Assembly: GCA_017550445.1 (NCBI GenBank)
Contig: JAFZOV010000156.1
Span: 1-12,214, forward strand
Length of the DNA: 12,214 nt
Direction of reading: 5' to 3'
Source: Fibrobacter sp.
GTDB lineage: Bacteria > Fibrobacterota > Fibrobacteria > Fibrobacterales > Fibrobacteraceae
Below, piece after piece: positions 1-5,815 of this stretch; the stretch's first letter is position 1, and each line of letters opens with the position of its first letter. The notes beneath the pieces are model-generated. The model made no database searches and was not told the DNA's origin. It saw only the letters and a program-made list of their open reading frames with translations. A program made the position numbers and the translations under genes.

Positions 1-1081
1 CGAAGCCGCCGTGCCCGCAGGCGATTCGCTGACGGTGAACCGCGACATCTTTAGCGAATCAGTCGAAAAAAAGATTGCGGAGTCCCCGAACATTACGCTT
101 CATCGTGAAGAAGTCACAAGCCTCGAAGGCGACTGCCCCACTTTGGTGGCCGCAGGGCCTTTGGCAAGTGATGCTCTTGCCGACGACATTTTCAAGCGCC
201 TCGGCAGCAACCGATTGCACTTTTTCGACGCGATTGCCCCCGTGATCGAGACGGACAGCATCGACTTTAACCACGCCTTTTACCGCAACCGCTGGGAAAA
301 AGGCGAAACGGCAGACTTTATCAATTGCCCGCTAGACAAGGAAACTTACGCCGAATTCGTGCGCAAGCTTTGCGAAGCCGAAAGCACGGAACCTCGCCCG
401 TTCGAGAAAAACGAACTGTTCGAAGGCTGCCTGCCCGTAGAAGAAATGGCGCGTCGTGGCTACGAAACGTTACGCCACGGGCCCATGCGCCCGATAGGGC
501 TTGGGCTTGGAAACGACGGTCATTTGTGGTATGCCGTGATTCAGCTCCGCGCCGAGAACAAGCAAAAGACTTTGTTCAACATGGTGGGTTTCCAAACGCG
601 CCTCAAGTGGGGCACGCAAAAAGAAATCTTCACCATGGTGCCGGCGCTCAAGAATGCAAAGTTTGCGCGCCTCGGCTGCATGCACCGAAACACCTTCATC
701 GAATCGCCCAAGTTCCTGGATAAGACGCTTCGCCTGCGCCCAGATCTTGAATGCGCCAAGGGTATTCCGCCTACATGGTTTGCAGGCCAGATTACTGGTT
801 CCGAAGGCTACACCGAAGCGGTGGCCACCGGCTGGTATGCCGCCTGGAACATGGCGCAGACGCTCCTGCACGGACACGCAGACCCGCTGCCCGATGAAAG
901 CTGCATCGGCTCGCTCATGAACCGCCTGGTCGAAGAAAACGAAGACTTCCAGCCCATGAACTTTAACTTCGGGCTGCTCCCCCACCACGAAGGCCTCAAG
1001 AAAAAGAACAAGAAAGAGGTTCTTGCGGCCCGCGCCGAAGAAGCCGTGCGGAAGTGGATTGCGGATAGGAAGATTGTGTAA
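1..1081 (+). CDS. trmFO: TrmFO, tRNA m5U54 methyltransferase (5' end cut by the window)
   Basis: This is the folate- and FAD-dependent enzyme that makes 5-methyluridine at position 54 of the tRNA T-loop. The reading frame is open from base 2, so the true start and the N-terminal FAD-binding glycine motif lie upstream. About 359 of the usual roughly 440 residues are present. Family hallmarks are visible: VPAGDSLTVNRDIFS near the beginning, FEGCLPVEEMARRG at about bases 418-459 (its Cys, codon 428-430, matches the active-site Cys of this family), GPMRPIGLG, and the C-terminal FAD-site stretch PPTWFAGQITGSEGY followed by NFGLLPHH. Codon use is GC-rich at third positions, like ligA and the cytochrome operon, so it looks like a native housekeeping gene. 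The stop codon TAA is one nucleotide from the stop of the convergent toxin gene, and no terminator hairpin lies between them. Confidence 0.95.
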   Translation, partial: EAAVPAGDSLTVNRDIFSESVEKKIAESPNITLHREEVTSLEGDCPTLVAAGPLASDALADDIFKRLGSNRLHFFDAIAPVIETDSIDFNHAFYRNRWEKGETADFINCPLDKETYAEFVRKLCEAESTEPRPFEKNELFEGCLPVEEMARRGYETLRHGPMRPIGLGLGNDGHLWYAVIQLRAENKQKTLFNMVGFQTRLKWGTQKEIFTMVPALKNAKFARLGCMHRNTFIESPKFLDKTLRLRPDLECAKGIPPTWFAGQITGSEGYTEAVATGWYAAWNMAQTLLHGHADPLPDESCIGSLMNRLVEENEDFQPMNFNFGLLPHHEGLKKKNKKEVLAARAEEAVRKWIADRKIV

Positions 1082-1082
1082 G

Positions 1083-1391
1083 CTACTTCAAGTTCGTTTT
1101 CTGTCTATAAAAGAAAATACGCAACACAACCACTTCACGGGTTTCGTGATTAACATGATAAAACAGCTTGTAGTTATCAACCTGCATAACTCGCACATTG
1201 CGCAAAACCCAAGGTTCATCCAAACATAAGGCAAACGCCTCAGGATAATCGGATAACGAGACTATAGCCTCTTGGATTTTCTGATATAGATTCGAAGCTG
1301 CAACCGGAGCCGCAAGCGTCATTGAAATATATTTTATAATTCCGTCCAAATCTTCTTGTGCAGAAGAAGAAACAAGAACTTCATAATTCAT
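1083..1391 (-). CDS. RelE/ParE-superfamily toxin of a type II toxin-antitoxin pair
   Basis: A 102-residue protein with the RelE/ParE layout: an N-terminal strand (YEVLVSSSAQEDL), an amphipathic helix pair with the family pattern DGIIKYISMTLAAPVAA and LYQKIQEAIVSLSDYPEA, then strands containing RNVRVMQVDNYKLFYHV and the C-terminal VVVLRIFFYRQ. Known family members are mRNA interferases (RelE) or gyrase poisons (ParE). The sequence alone does not settle which, although the C-terminal R-x-F-F-Y-R-Q is compatible with a RelE/YafQ/YoeB-like fold. The start ATG overlaps the antitoxin stop as ATGA (1388-1391), so translation is coupled and antitoxin is made first. The stop lies one base from the trmFO stop. 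Confidence 0.85.
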   Translation of the reverse strand: MNYEVLVSSSAQEDLDGIIKYISMTLAAPVAASNLYQKIQEAIVSLSDYPEAFALCLDEPWVLRNVRVMQVDNYKLFYHVNHETREVVVLRIFFYRQKTNLK

Positions 1392-1690
1392 ACTTTGTAT
1401 TTCTTCTTAACGTCTGACAAAACCATAGCGGCAGGTCGCACACGACCTTTAAGCATGTCATTGTACCCTTTTTCAAGTTCTTCGTCCAAACGTTCTTTAG
1501 ACCATTTTGCTGAATTTTCTGGAGCATTCGGAAGCTTCAAATCAAAAGGTATTCCCTGCTGCAATATGATTTGCTTGTAAAACATATTGATAGCATTGGA
1601 AACAGGAATACCGAGTTCTTCCAAGACTTTCTCGGCTTTTTCTTTTACATCGGGTTCAATGCGGGCGTATAAATTGGCTGTTTTATTCAT
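1388..1690 (-). CDS. RelB/DinJ-family antitoxin
   Basis: A 100-residue antitoxin. The N-terminal part, NKTANLYARIEPDVKEKAE followed by VLEELGIPVSNAINMFYKQI, is the ribbon-helix-helix DNA-binding domain of the RelB/DinJ family. The sequence IILQQGIPFDLKLPN is the usual hinge. The charged C-terminal half (KERLDEELEKGYNDML) would wrap the toxin. I chose ATG 1690 because the conserved MNKTANLYARI begins there. The in-frame extension to 1726 would translate the promoter and operator. No Shine-Dalgarno sequence precedes this ATG, and a TATATT box ends 7 nt upstream, so the mRNA may be leaderless. It is the first gene of the pair, as usual for relBE-type modules, and probably represses its own promoter. 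Confidence 0.88.
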   Translation of the reverse strand: MNKTANLYARIEPDVKEKAEKVLEELGIPVSNAINMFYKQIILQQGIPFDLKLPNAPENSAKWSKERLDEELEKGYNDMLKGRVRPAAMVLSDVKKKYKV

Positions 1691-1697
1691 GGAAATA

Positions 1698-1726
1698 AAT
1701 ATAAATAATTGTCCGGACAAAAGCAA
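1698..1726 (-). promoter_or_regulatory. Promoter of the toxin-antitoxin operon
   Basis: Reading the minus strand, TTGCTT (1721-1726) is followed after exactly 17 bp by TATATT (1698-1703), which is 7 nt before the antitoxin ATG. The -10 box is identical to that of the three tRNA promoters in this window. The predicted transcript starts at or within a nucleotide of the ATG. This is a prediction from box match and spacing only. Confidence 0.6.
1709..1720. promoter_or_regulatory. Palindromic operator of the toxin-antitoxin operon
   Basis: TTGTCCGGACAA is a perfect 12-bp palindrome lying inside the -35/-10 spacer and touching the -35 box. Ribbon-helix-helix antitoxins of the RelB/DinJ type typically bind such short inverted repeats and block RNA polymerase. 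The position is ideal for autorepression. Binding itself is inferred. Confidence 0.6.
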
Positions 1727-1778
1727 TACATTTTTTTAAATAGAGAGTTAGCCTCTTGAAAACTAGGGCGTAGTACTT

Positions 1779-1804
1779 GTTGAAAAAAGGCACTTTTTTG
1801 CAAC
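1779..1804. other. AT-rich hairpin between the TA operon and the orphan gene
   Basis: GTTGAAAAAAG (1779-1789) can pair with CTTTTTT plus CAAC (1793-1804) around a GCA loop, with one bulged G at 1800. It lies in the 210-bp divergent intergenic space. There is no U-tract after the stem on either strand, so it is not a standard terminator. The rest of 1727-1900 shows only a possible TATATT -10 box at 1856-1861 for the downstream gene, without a convincing -35. Confidence 0.3.
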
Positions 1805-1900
1805 GAAAAAAGAGAAGACCTTCAAAACAAAGAAGTTTAGCACAACTTTACAAACTATATTTATAAACAGGCTTGAATCTATTAAGATATAGGTAATATT

Positions 1901-2881
1901 ATGAAAAAAATTGCAATCACAAGTCTAACAATTTCCATAATTTCGCTAATTATGGTAGTCTTTCTCTACGCACCCAAAATCAAGCGTAATCTGTCTGTTA
2001 AACAAGCAGATATTTATCAACAACAAATCGTTGAACTTTTTCCCGAATTGCAAGATGCCGTATATATAGACTCCGCTCAATATTACTCATATAATGTAGG
2101 AGATCTCGATCCAACATATTTCTATTCCACGTTAAACAACATTCCTATAGTTGGATTCTTCAATAAAGAATGGGCTGATGATTTTGGAGATCGACGCTAC
2201 GAATATTTCAGTTCACAAAGGAAAATGTGTTATAGAATTCATTTTGGAGAATCAAAGCTTCGACAAAGACTGCATAAAATCAACAACACTGAACCTATTA
2301 ATGAATATAAAATAAGCGAAATAACAACATACAAATGTGATGCATTAGAAAAATATGTTTCAAAAAAAATTCTAGGAAATGACACTCTAGTAGAATTATC
2401 TTATCATGATAGAGAAAATCGCTACAATCGCTATTATTCATTAAAAAAAGAGAATGGCGTCACTTCAAGACTAATACGATTCGATTGGAATCTTGGTTAT
2501 GAACATTCGTCATCAAATACAATCCGAATTGCATCAAGACATTCGAATGATTTTGAAATTAACATAGCCACAGAATACAACGAAAAATCACACTTACTCA
2601 TTCCTTATTTTGAAGGTAAGGCAATTGGCATAAAAATAAATTACAGAAATCAAGAATATAAAACAACAGCAGTTGTAAGCGACAGCACGAACATATCCGA
2701 AGTATGTAATCCAAATTTGCATTCAGAAGGTTTCATAAGAAGCTATTGTCGTTTTTCCTTGATTGCCCCATTTGAAAATTGCAATTTAAAGTTAAGCGTA
2801 TTTTATCGTGACAATAAAGGCCCCTCAGTTGATATTGAAAATAAAATAACACAGCTAATGCAATGCCTTAATGTTTGGTAA
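1901..2881 (+). CDS. Hypothetical AT-rich membrane-anchored protein
   Basis: I do not recognise this 326-residue protein. Residues about 5-24 form one hydrophobic segment (ITSLTISIISLIMVVFLYA) followed by KIKR, so it is probably anchored in the inner membrane with the remainder outside the cytoplasm. The rest is rich in Tyr, Asn, Ser and Lys, with several Cys (for example KMCYR, KCDAL, EVCNP, SYCRF, ENCNL) that could form disulfides in the periplasm. The ATG is preceded by AGGT with 6-nt spacing. Base composition is far more AT-rich than the trmFO, barrel and cytochrome genes, with A/T-ending codons throughout, which suggests recent acquisition or weak selection. It sits between a toxin-antitoxin pair and a tRNA-Pro remnant, a typical setting for an acquired segment. 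No function can be assigned. Confidence 0.7.
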   Translation: MKKIAITSLTISIISLIMVVFLYAPKIKRNLSVKQADIYQQQIVELFPELQDAVYIDSAQYYSYNVGDLDPTYFYSTLNNIPIVGFFNKEWADDFGDRRYEYFSSQRKMCYRIHFGESKLRQRLHKINNTEPINEYKISEITTYKCDALEKYVSKKILGNDTLVELSYHDRENRYNRYYSLKKENGVTSRLIRFDWNLGYEHSSSNTIRIASRHSNDFEINIATEYNEKSHLLIPYFEGKAIGIKINYRNQEYKTTAVVSDSTNISEVCNPNLHSEGFIRSYCRFSLIAPFENCNLKLSVFYRDNKGPSVDIENKITQLMQCLNVW

Positions 2882-2890
2882 ACAATGCTT

Positions 2891-2905
2891 TGGGGTAATC
2901 AGATT
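2891..2905 (-). repeat. Remnant of a tRNA-Pro 3' end
   Basis: Bases 2891-2905 (TGGGGTAATCAGATT on the plus strand) match the 3' end of the neighbouring tRNA-Pro gene (CGGGGTAACCAGATT, 2954-2968) with two C/T differences. Similarity stops abruptly after AGATT, the same nucleotide at which the second tRNA-Pro copy is interrupted. It is best read as a leftover of duplication or integration at the tRNA 3' half. At 15 bp, chance is not excluded, but the position makes it notable. Confidence 0.5.
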
Positions 2906-2917
2906 GTTCCCATACAT

Positions 2918-2949
2918 ACGAAAGACCTCCCCTATGGGAGGTCTTTCGT
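2918..2949. terminator. Strong hairpin between the orphan gene and tRNA-Pro
   Basis: A perfect 14-bp inverted repeat, ACGAAAGACCTCCC (2918-2931) and its complement (2936-2949), surrounds a 4-nt loop. It starts 3 nt beyond the tRNA-Pro 3' end on the minus strand and about 36 nt past the stop of the plus-strand orphan gene, so it could serve both. Neither side has a long U-tract (only TTT inside the stem), so it may act as a processing or stabilising hairpin rather than a strict intrinsic terminator. Confidence 0.55.
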
Positions 2950-2952
2950 GTA

Positions 2953-3026
2953 TCGGGGTAACCAGATTCGAACTGATGACATTCTGCTCCCAAAGCAGAC
3001 GCTCTACCAGGCTGAGCTACACCCCG
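2953..3026 (-). tRNA. tRNA-Pro(TGG), intact
   Basis: A complete 74-nt cloverleaf on the minus strand. The acceptor stem CGGGGTG pairs with TACCCCG (one G-U), the D-arm is GCTC/GAGC, the anticodon stem TCTGC/GCAGA encloses the loop TTTGGGA with anticodon TGG, and the T-arm ATCAG/CTGGT encloses TTCGAAT. The discriminator is A, as expected for proline tRNAs. CCA is not encoded (the next bases are TAC), so it must be added post-transcriptionally. It has its own promoter (3037-3065) and a strong hairpin 3 nt after its 3' end. It is the functional copy, because its twin at 3095-3275 is split by an insertion. Confidence 0.96.
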
Positions 3027-3036
3027 AGTGAGTCCA

Positions 3037-3065
3037 AATATAATAAAAAAATTGTCATTGAACAA
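3037..3065 (-). promoter_or_regulatory. Promoter of intact tRNA-Pro
   Basis: On the minus strand, TTGTTC (3060-3065), a 17-bp T-rich spacer and TATATT (3037-3042) lie 10 nt before the tRNA 5' end. The -10 box and T-tract are almost identical to those before the second tRNA-Pro copy, showing that the duplication included the promoter. Confidence 0.65.
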
Positions 3066-3075
3066 GAAAATGTAT

Positions 3076-3096
3076 AAAAAAAGGTCCTAACGGACC
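3076..3096 (-). terminator. Intrinsic terminator of the split tRNA-Pro
   Basis: On the minus strand GGTCC-GTTA-GGACC is followed directly by seven T (3076-3082), a compact rho-independent terminator. Its 5' stem arm (3092-3096) includes the last acceptor-stem base and the discriminator position of the disrupted tRNA, so hairpin and acceptor stem cannot both form fully. This is unusual for a working tRNA gene. Confidence 0.75.
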
Positions 3097-3275
3097 GGGG
3101 TAACCAGATTGCCAAAATGCTCATTTCATTTCGCATTTTGCCCTTCAGGCTTGCTTGAACTTCGTTCAAGTCAAGGCTTAAATCCGACTTGTTCGCTTCG
3201 CTCTCGTCGGATTTAATCGAACTGATGACATTCTGCTCCCAAAGCAGACGCTCTACCAGGCTGAGCTACACCCCG
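3095..3275 (-). pseudogene. tRNA-Pro(TGG) split in the T-loop by a 107-bp insertion
   Basis: From 3275 down to 3218 the sequence is identical to the intact tRNA-Pro: acceptor 5' strand, D-arm, anticodon TGG arm, variable region and the first half of the T-arm (to CAGTTCG). The remaining T-loop and acceptor 3' strand (AATCTGG to CCCCG, 3110-3096) follows only after 107 foreign bases (3111-3217). The discriminator position reads G instead of the A seen in the intact copy. Promoter and terminator are both still present, so a hybrid RNA of about 180 nt is presumably made. Without precise removal of the insert the T-arm cannot form, so I treat it as a pseudogene. Only an excision mechanism would rescue it. 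Confidence 0.85.
3111..3217. mobile_element. 107-bp palindromic element inserted in a tRNA gene
   Basis: The limits come from comparing the interrupted and intact tRNA-Pro copies (1-bp ambiguity because both junctions carry a T). The insert can fold into three successive hairpins: CAAAATGC (3113-3120) with its complement (3133-3140); CTTGAAC-TTC-GTTCAAG (3154-3170), extendable outward to about 3147-3178; and an 11-bp perfect arm TTAAATCCGAC (3178-3188) with its complement (3206-3216) around a 17-nt loop rich in TTCGCT. It has no meaningful ORF and no target duplication beyond 1 bp. This is the form of a non-autonomous palindromic repeat, comparable in style to Rickettsia palindromic elements found inside tRNA and protein genes. 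Family membership is not claimed. Confidence 0.75.
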
Positions 3276-3284
3276 AGTGGCACA

Positions 3285-3313
3285 AATATAATAAAAAAAT
3301 TGCTGACAAACAA
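3285..3313 (-). promoter_or_regulatory. Promoter of the split tRNA-Pro
   Basis: On the minus strand, TTGTTT (3308-3313), a 17-bp spacer and TATATT (3285-3290) lie 9 nt before the tRNA 5' end. The promoter appears undamaged although the gene is interrupted. Confidence 0.65.
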
Positions 3314-3322
3314 CAAATTCTC

Positions 3323-3361
3323 AAAAAAGAAAAACCGATTCTGATAAATCAGAACCGGTTT
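3323..3361 (-). terminator. Intrinsic terminator of tRNA-Lys
   Basis: On the minus strand AACCGGTTCTGA pairs with TCAGAATCGGTT (one G-U) around TTTA, and the stem is followed by TTTTTC and TTTTTT. The stem begins 2 nt after the tRNA-Lys 3' end. Confidence 0.85.
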
Positions 3362-3363
3362 CC

Positions 3364-3436
3364 TGAGCTACGAAGGGCTCGAACCTTCGACCCACGCCTT
3401 AAAAGGGCGTTGCTCTACCAACTGAGCTAGTAGCCC
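3364..3436 (-). tRNA. tRNA-Lys(TTT)
   Basis: A 73-nt cloverleaf on the minus strand. The acceptor stem is GGGCTAC/GTAGCTC with a G-U at the second pair, the D-arm is GCTC/GAGC, the anticodon stem ACGCC/GGCGT encloses CTTTTAA with anticodon TTT, and the T-arm GAAGG/CCTTC encloses TTCGAGC. The discriminator is A, as usual for lysine tRNAs, and CCA is not encoded. It has its own promoter upstream and a strong terminator just downstream. Confidence 0.96.
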
Positions 3437-3447
3437 GAACGCACCCA

Positions 3448-3476
3448 AATATATTAAACGTTTCGCCTTTTGTAAA
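3448..3476 (-). promoter_or_regulatory. Promoter of tRNA-Lys
   Basis: On the minus strand, TTTACA (3471-3476), a 17-bp spacer and TATATT (3448-3453) lie 11 nt before the tRNA 5' end. This is the best -35 match of the tRNA promoters here. TATATTTG is common to all three. Confidence 0.7.
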
Positions 3477-3542
3477 GGCAGAATTCCCATTTATTCGTAA
3501 AAATTAACGATTTTTTGAGGGTTTTCCTGACCGCGCGGCCAC

Positions 3543-3548
3543 AATATT
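3543..3548 (+). promoter_or_regulatory. Possible -10 box for the outer-membrane barrel gene
   Basis: AATATT followed by TG lies 14 nt before ATG 3563 and resembles the TATATTTG boxes of the tRNA genes. No good -35 is seen at 16-18 bp, so this is weak. If real, the leader would be only about 7 nt. No Shine-Dalgarno sequence is visible before the ATG. Confidence 0.3.
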
Positions 3549-3562
3549 TGTAAATTTCAACC

Positions 3563-4573
3563 ATGAATTTCAAACACTTTTTGACAACAGTCTCGGCACT
3601 GCTCGCAATCCCTGTAGCATGCCATGCCTATTTTACTCAAGGCGACGCCGGACAAGAAGTGTTTTCTTTCATCAACACGTTTGACAGTCCCCGCAACGCT
3701 GCGTTAGAAAAGTCCGCCGGTGCAGGTGTTTCAACCGACCCGACGATTACGCAATTGAACCCCGCCGCAGTTTCTATGCCCGAAGGCAAGAACCATATTG
3801 CAGCGGTTCACTGGCAAACAGGTGACTTTGCCGACAACCAGGGCAGCGTTTACTATACCGGACACATCGACAAGTATATTTTTCAGGTTTCGTACAACTG
3901 GCTTTCTTACGGAAGCATTGACGGTTACGATGAATATGGCGAAGCTACCGGAAAAGCATACGAGCCATTCAGCCAGCTGGCAACCGCAACCTTCGCTTTT
4001 CCAATGAAGCATTTCCGCTTCGGTGCAACGCTCAAGTTCGCCTCGGACAAGCTAACCGACGAATCTGGTGACCGCACAGCTCTGGGTGCAGCATTCGACT
4101 GGGGTATCTCCTGGCAATCACAAAGCAATCGTTACGGATTAGCCTTGATGGCTCGTGATTTCGGATGCCTGCTACGAGACTACGTGGACGACGGCGATGA
4201 TGAATACTATCCCATGTCCCAAACTTTTGCTATCGCCGCCTATTTCAGACCCAAGGTACTCCCCCGTCTGACGATTTTTGCAGACAGCGATTTTCCTCGT
4301 TATCAGGAAGCCTTCTTGAGCCTTGGCGGTGAATACGCCCTCGGTCAGCATTTCTTCATTCGCGCCGGATTTGAACGCACCTGGCTAGACCTGATTCGCG
4401 ATGCCAAGGAACTCATGGCGTCCGAAGATCGCCCGGATGAGACAAACAATGCCCACATGTTGAGCGCAGGTCTTGGCTACGCCATGGATTTATTCGCCCT
4501 TGACTACAGTTTTTCTTACCTTGCCGAAGGGATGGGCCACGAACACAGGCTCGGTGTTCGCGTGAATTTCTAA
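3563..4573 (+). CDS. Outer-membrane beta-barrel protein, PorV/PorQ-like
   Basis: A 336-residue protein with a clear Sec signal peptide (MNFKHFLTTVSALLAIPVAC, likely cut after CHA at residue 22). The mature start, with AGQEVFSFINTFDSPRNAALEKSAGAG and then ITQLNPAAVS, matches the opening of PorV/PorQ/UPF0164-type barrels, where an NPA motif follows a short Ala/Gly-rich segment. The remainder alternates hydrophobic and polar residues in strand-like runs (YIFQVSYNWLSYGSI, ALDYSFSYLAEG) and ends in HRLGVRVNF, a terminal Phe typical of outer-membrane barrels. In Bacteroidetes relatives serve type IX secretion (PorQ, PorV), but nothing here proves that role. The downstream glycosyltransferase-like gene starts 12 bp after its stop, so the two are probably co-transcribed. 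Confidence 0.75.
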   Translation: MNFKHFLTTVSALLAIPVACHAYFTQGDAGQEVFSFINTFDSPRNAALEKSAGAGVSTDPTITQLNPAAVSMPEGKNHIAAVHWQTGDFADNQGSVYYTGHIDKYIFQVSYNWLSYGSIDGYDEYGEATGKAYEPFSQLATATFAFPMKHFRFGATLKFASDKLTDESGDRTALGAAFDWGISWQSQSNRYGLALMARDFGCLLRDYVDDGDDEYYPMSQTFAIAAYFRPKVLPRLTIFADSDFPRYQEAFLSLGGEYALGQHFFIRAGFERTWLDLIRDAKELMASEDRPDETNNAHMLSAGLGYAMDLFALDYSFSYLAEGMGHEHRLGVRVNF

Positions 4574-4585
4574 TTCAGGCTTGCG

Positions 4586-5338
4586 ATGCGGCAATTTGAC
4601 GTCATCATTCTTGAAGAACCTTCTAAAAAAATTGACAACTGGACTCCCCCTTTTGAAGACCCGGCTCTAGGTTGGCAACATAGTTCCGACTGGAATCAGC
4701 CATTGCAAAACATCGACGCCGAATGGGTGGTTTTTGCAAGCCCTGCAGTCATAATTGACCGCGATTTTTTGAACAACCTTGCCGAATGCATCGAAGGCTT
4801 CCCCATGGTGGACGCTTTTGCGCCAAGAGTAAAGGCAGACGGCCATTTTTATGGCGGTTTACTCTTGAATGGCGCGAAGGGATTCGCCCCGATTTCTGAA
4901 AACGAAAAGATGCGCTTTGTTGCGGCTCCAAACCCAATGGTCGTGGTATTTTCAAGCAGAATCATCCAGCGCACGGGGCTGTTCGACTTGGATTTGCCGC
5001 AGGAATATAGATTGCTGGACTACTCTCTGCGCATGGCTCACGCCGGCGGAAAAATGTTCAACGTTCCATACCTGGTTGCTAGGCTGAGCGAAATCGTTTG
5101 TGCCGGACTTTTGACCGGGCAATTCTTGCACCAAAAGCAAGCAATCGCCCCGCTGTGGGAGATATTCTACAAGAACCTCCCTGCATCTAGCCTGACAGGG
5201 TTCACGCTTCGCCACCCCACCATGATTCCAAAATTCCTGGGGTTCGACAAAGACAAGAAACGTCGCGAATTCAAGCGAGACAAGGCTACATCGCTGTCGA
5301 AGTTTTCTGCGGAATATTTGAAAGAAATTTCATTATAA
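4586..5338 (+). CDS. Glycosyltransferase family 2-like protein
   Basis: A 250-residue soluble protein. Its centre and C-terminal half resemble GT2 enzymes: AEWVVFASPAVIIDRDFL (residues about 45-62) occupies the place of the strand that precedes the metal-binding motif, and GLFDLDLPQEYRLLDYSLRM (about 132-151) followed by AHAGGKMFNVPYLVA looks like the acceptor-site region that in GT2 proteins reads D-E-x-F...Y-x-x-D-x-x-x-R. A typical N-terminal nucleotide-sugar strand and a clear DxD are not evident, so it may be a reduced or non-catalytic relative. The C-terminus is Lys-rich. An AGG lies 6 nt before the ATG. It follows the outer-membrane barrel gene by 12 bp, suggesting co-transcription and perhaps a link to surface glycans. 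Confidence 0.5.
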   Translation: MRQFDVIILEEPSKKIDNWTPPFEDPALGWQHSSDWNQPLQNIDAEWVVFASPAVIIDRDFLNNLAECIEGFPMVDAFAPRVKADGHFYGGLLLNGAKGFAPISENEKMRFVAAPNPMVVVFSSRIIQRTGLFDLDLPQEYRLLDYSLRMAHAGGKMFNVPYLVARLSEIVCAGLLTGQFLHQKQAIAPLWEIFYKNLPASSLTGFTLRHPTMIPKFLGFDKDKKRREFKRDKATSLSKFSAEYLKEISL

Positions 5339-5340
5339 AA

Positions 5341-5368
5341 CATTCCACATTTCACATTCCACATCTCA
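5341..5368. repeat. Heptamer tandem array (4 units)
   Basis: Four consecutive 7-bp units CATTCCA, CATTTCA, CATTCCA, CATCTCA fill the gap between two convergent genes. The last unit contains the stop codon of the minus-strand membrane-protein gene. A second array of the same heptamer lies at 9089-9123. No terminator hairpin is seen between these convergent genes. Confidence 0.75.
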
Positions 5369-5815
5369 AAAGAACACCCAGACAGCGAGCCAGAAGACCA
5401 TGAGGCAGAATTCCATCTCCTTGGAAATCTTGGAGAGGAACGTGCTGCAAAGAGTCATGCCAAAGAGTGCCGCGATGCGGGTCCAGGCGATGTCGATGCC
5501 GCGGTAGTACAGGGCTATGCCGCCGAAAAGTTCAATCCAGCACCAGAGCGATTGCGCGAGCACCAGGTAACGTCTACGATATAGCGAAAGCGACGTCGTT
5601 GAGAGGCAAAGGCACAGTGCAAGCATGCGGAACGGGTAATGTTCCAACGTCAGGTCCACGGTAATTTCACCCGCAAAGTAGGTGAATACACTGAAGAGGA
5701 CAAGGAAGCCCGCAAGCAACGCACCGTTACGATACGGCGACGAGCCCTTACGCCACAAGAACGAGGCACAACCGAGGGCTATCAGACATGAAAGCGAATT
5801 TGCAAGCGGAGTCAT
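5366..5815 (-). CDS. Small polytopic membrane protein, last gene of the cytochrome operon
   Basis: A 149-residue, almost entirely hydrophobic protein with about five or six membrane segments (approximately residues 4-21, 29-53, 62-79, 83-107, 110-129 and 133-149) ending directly in a hydrophobic helix. I do not recognise a family. No heme or cluster motif is present, although scattered Cys occur. The start ATG overlaps the stop of the NrfD-fusion gene (TAATG, 5813-5817) and is preceded by AAAGGAGG at good spacing, so it is translationally coupled and probably belongs to the same complex. By position it could be the counterpart of a small membrane subunit such as ActF of alternative complex III, but sequence support is lacking. 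Its 3' end merges with a heptamer repeat array. Confidence 0.75.
   Translation of the reverse strand: MTPLANSLSCLIALGCASFLWRKGSSPYRNGALLAGFLVLFSVFTYFAGEITVDLTLEHYPFRMLALCLCLSTTSLSLYRRRYLVLAQSLWCWIELFGGIALYYRGIDIAWTRIAALFGMTLCSTFLSKISKEMEFCLMVFWLAVWVFF

Noticed and set aside
1779..1804. Rho-independent terminator
   Set aside because: The stem is nearly all A-T, has a bulge and no following U-tract, and no gene on either strand ends just before it.
2868..3077. Small open frames on both strands across the tRNA-Pro gene
   Set aside because: They translate through the tRNA and its hairpin and have no ribosome-binding sites.
3111..3217. Group I intron or another self-splicing intron in the split tRNA
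   Set aside because: 107 bp is too short for a group I core, the site is the T-loop rather than the anticodon loop, and the fold is simply three consecutive hairpins.
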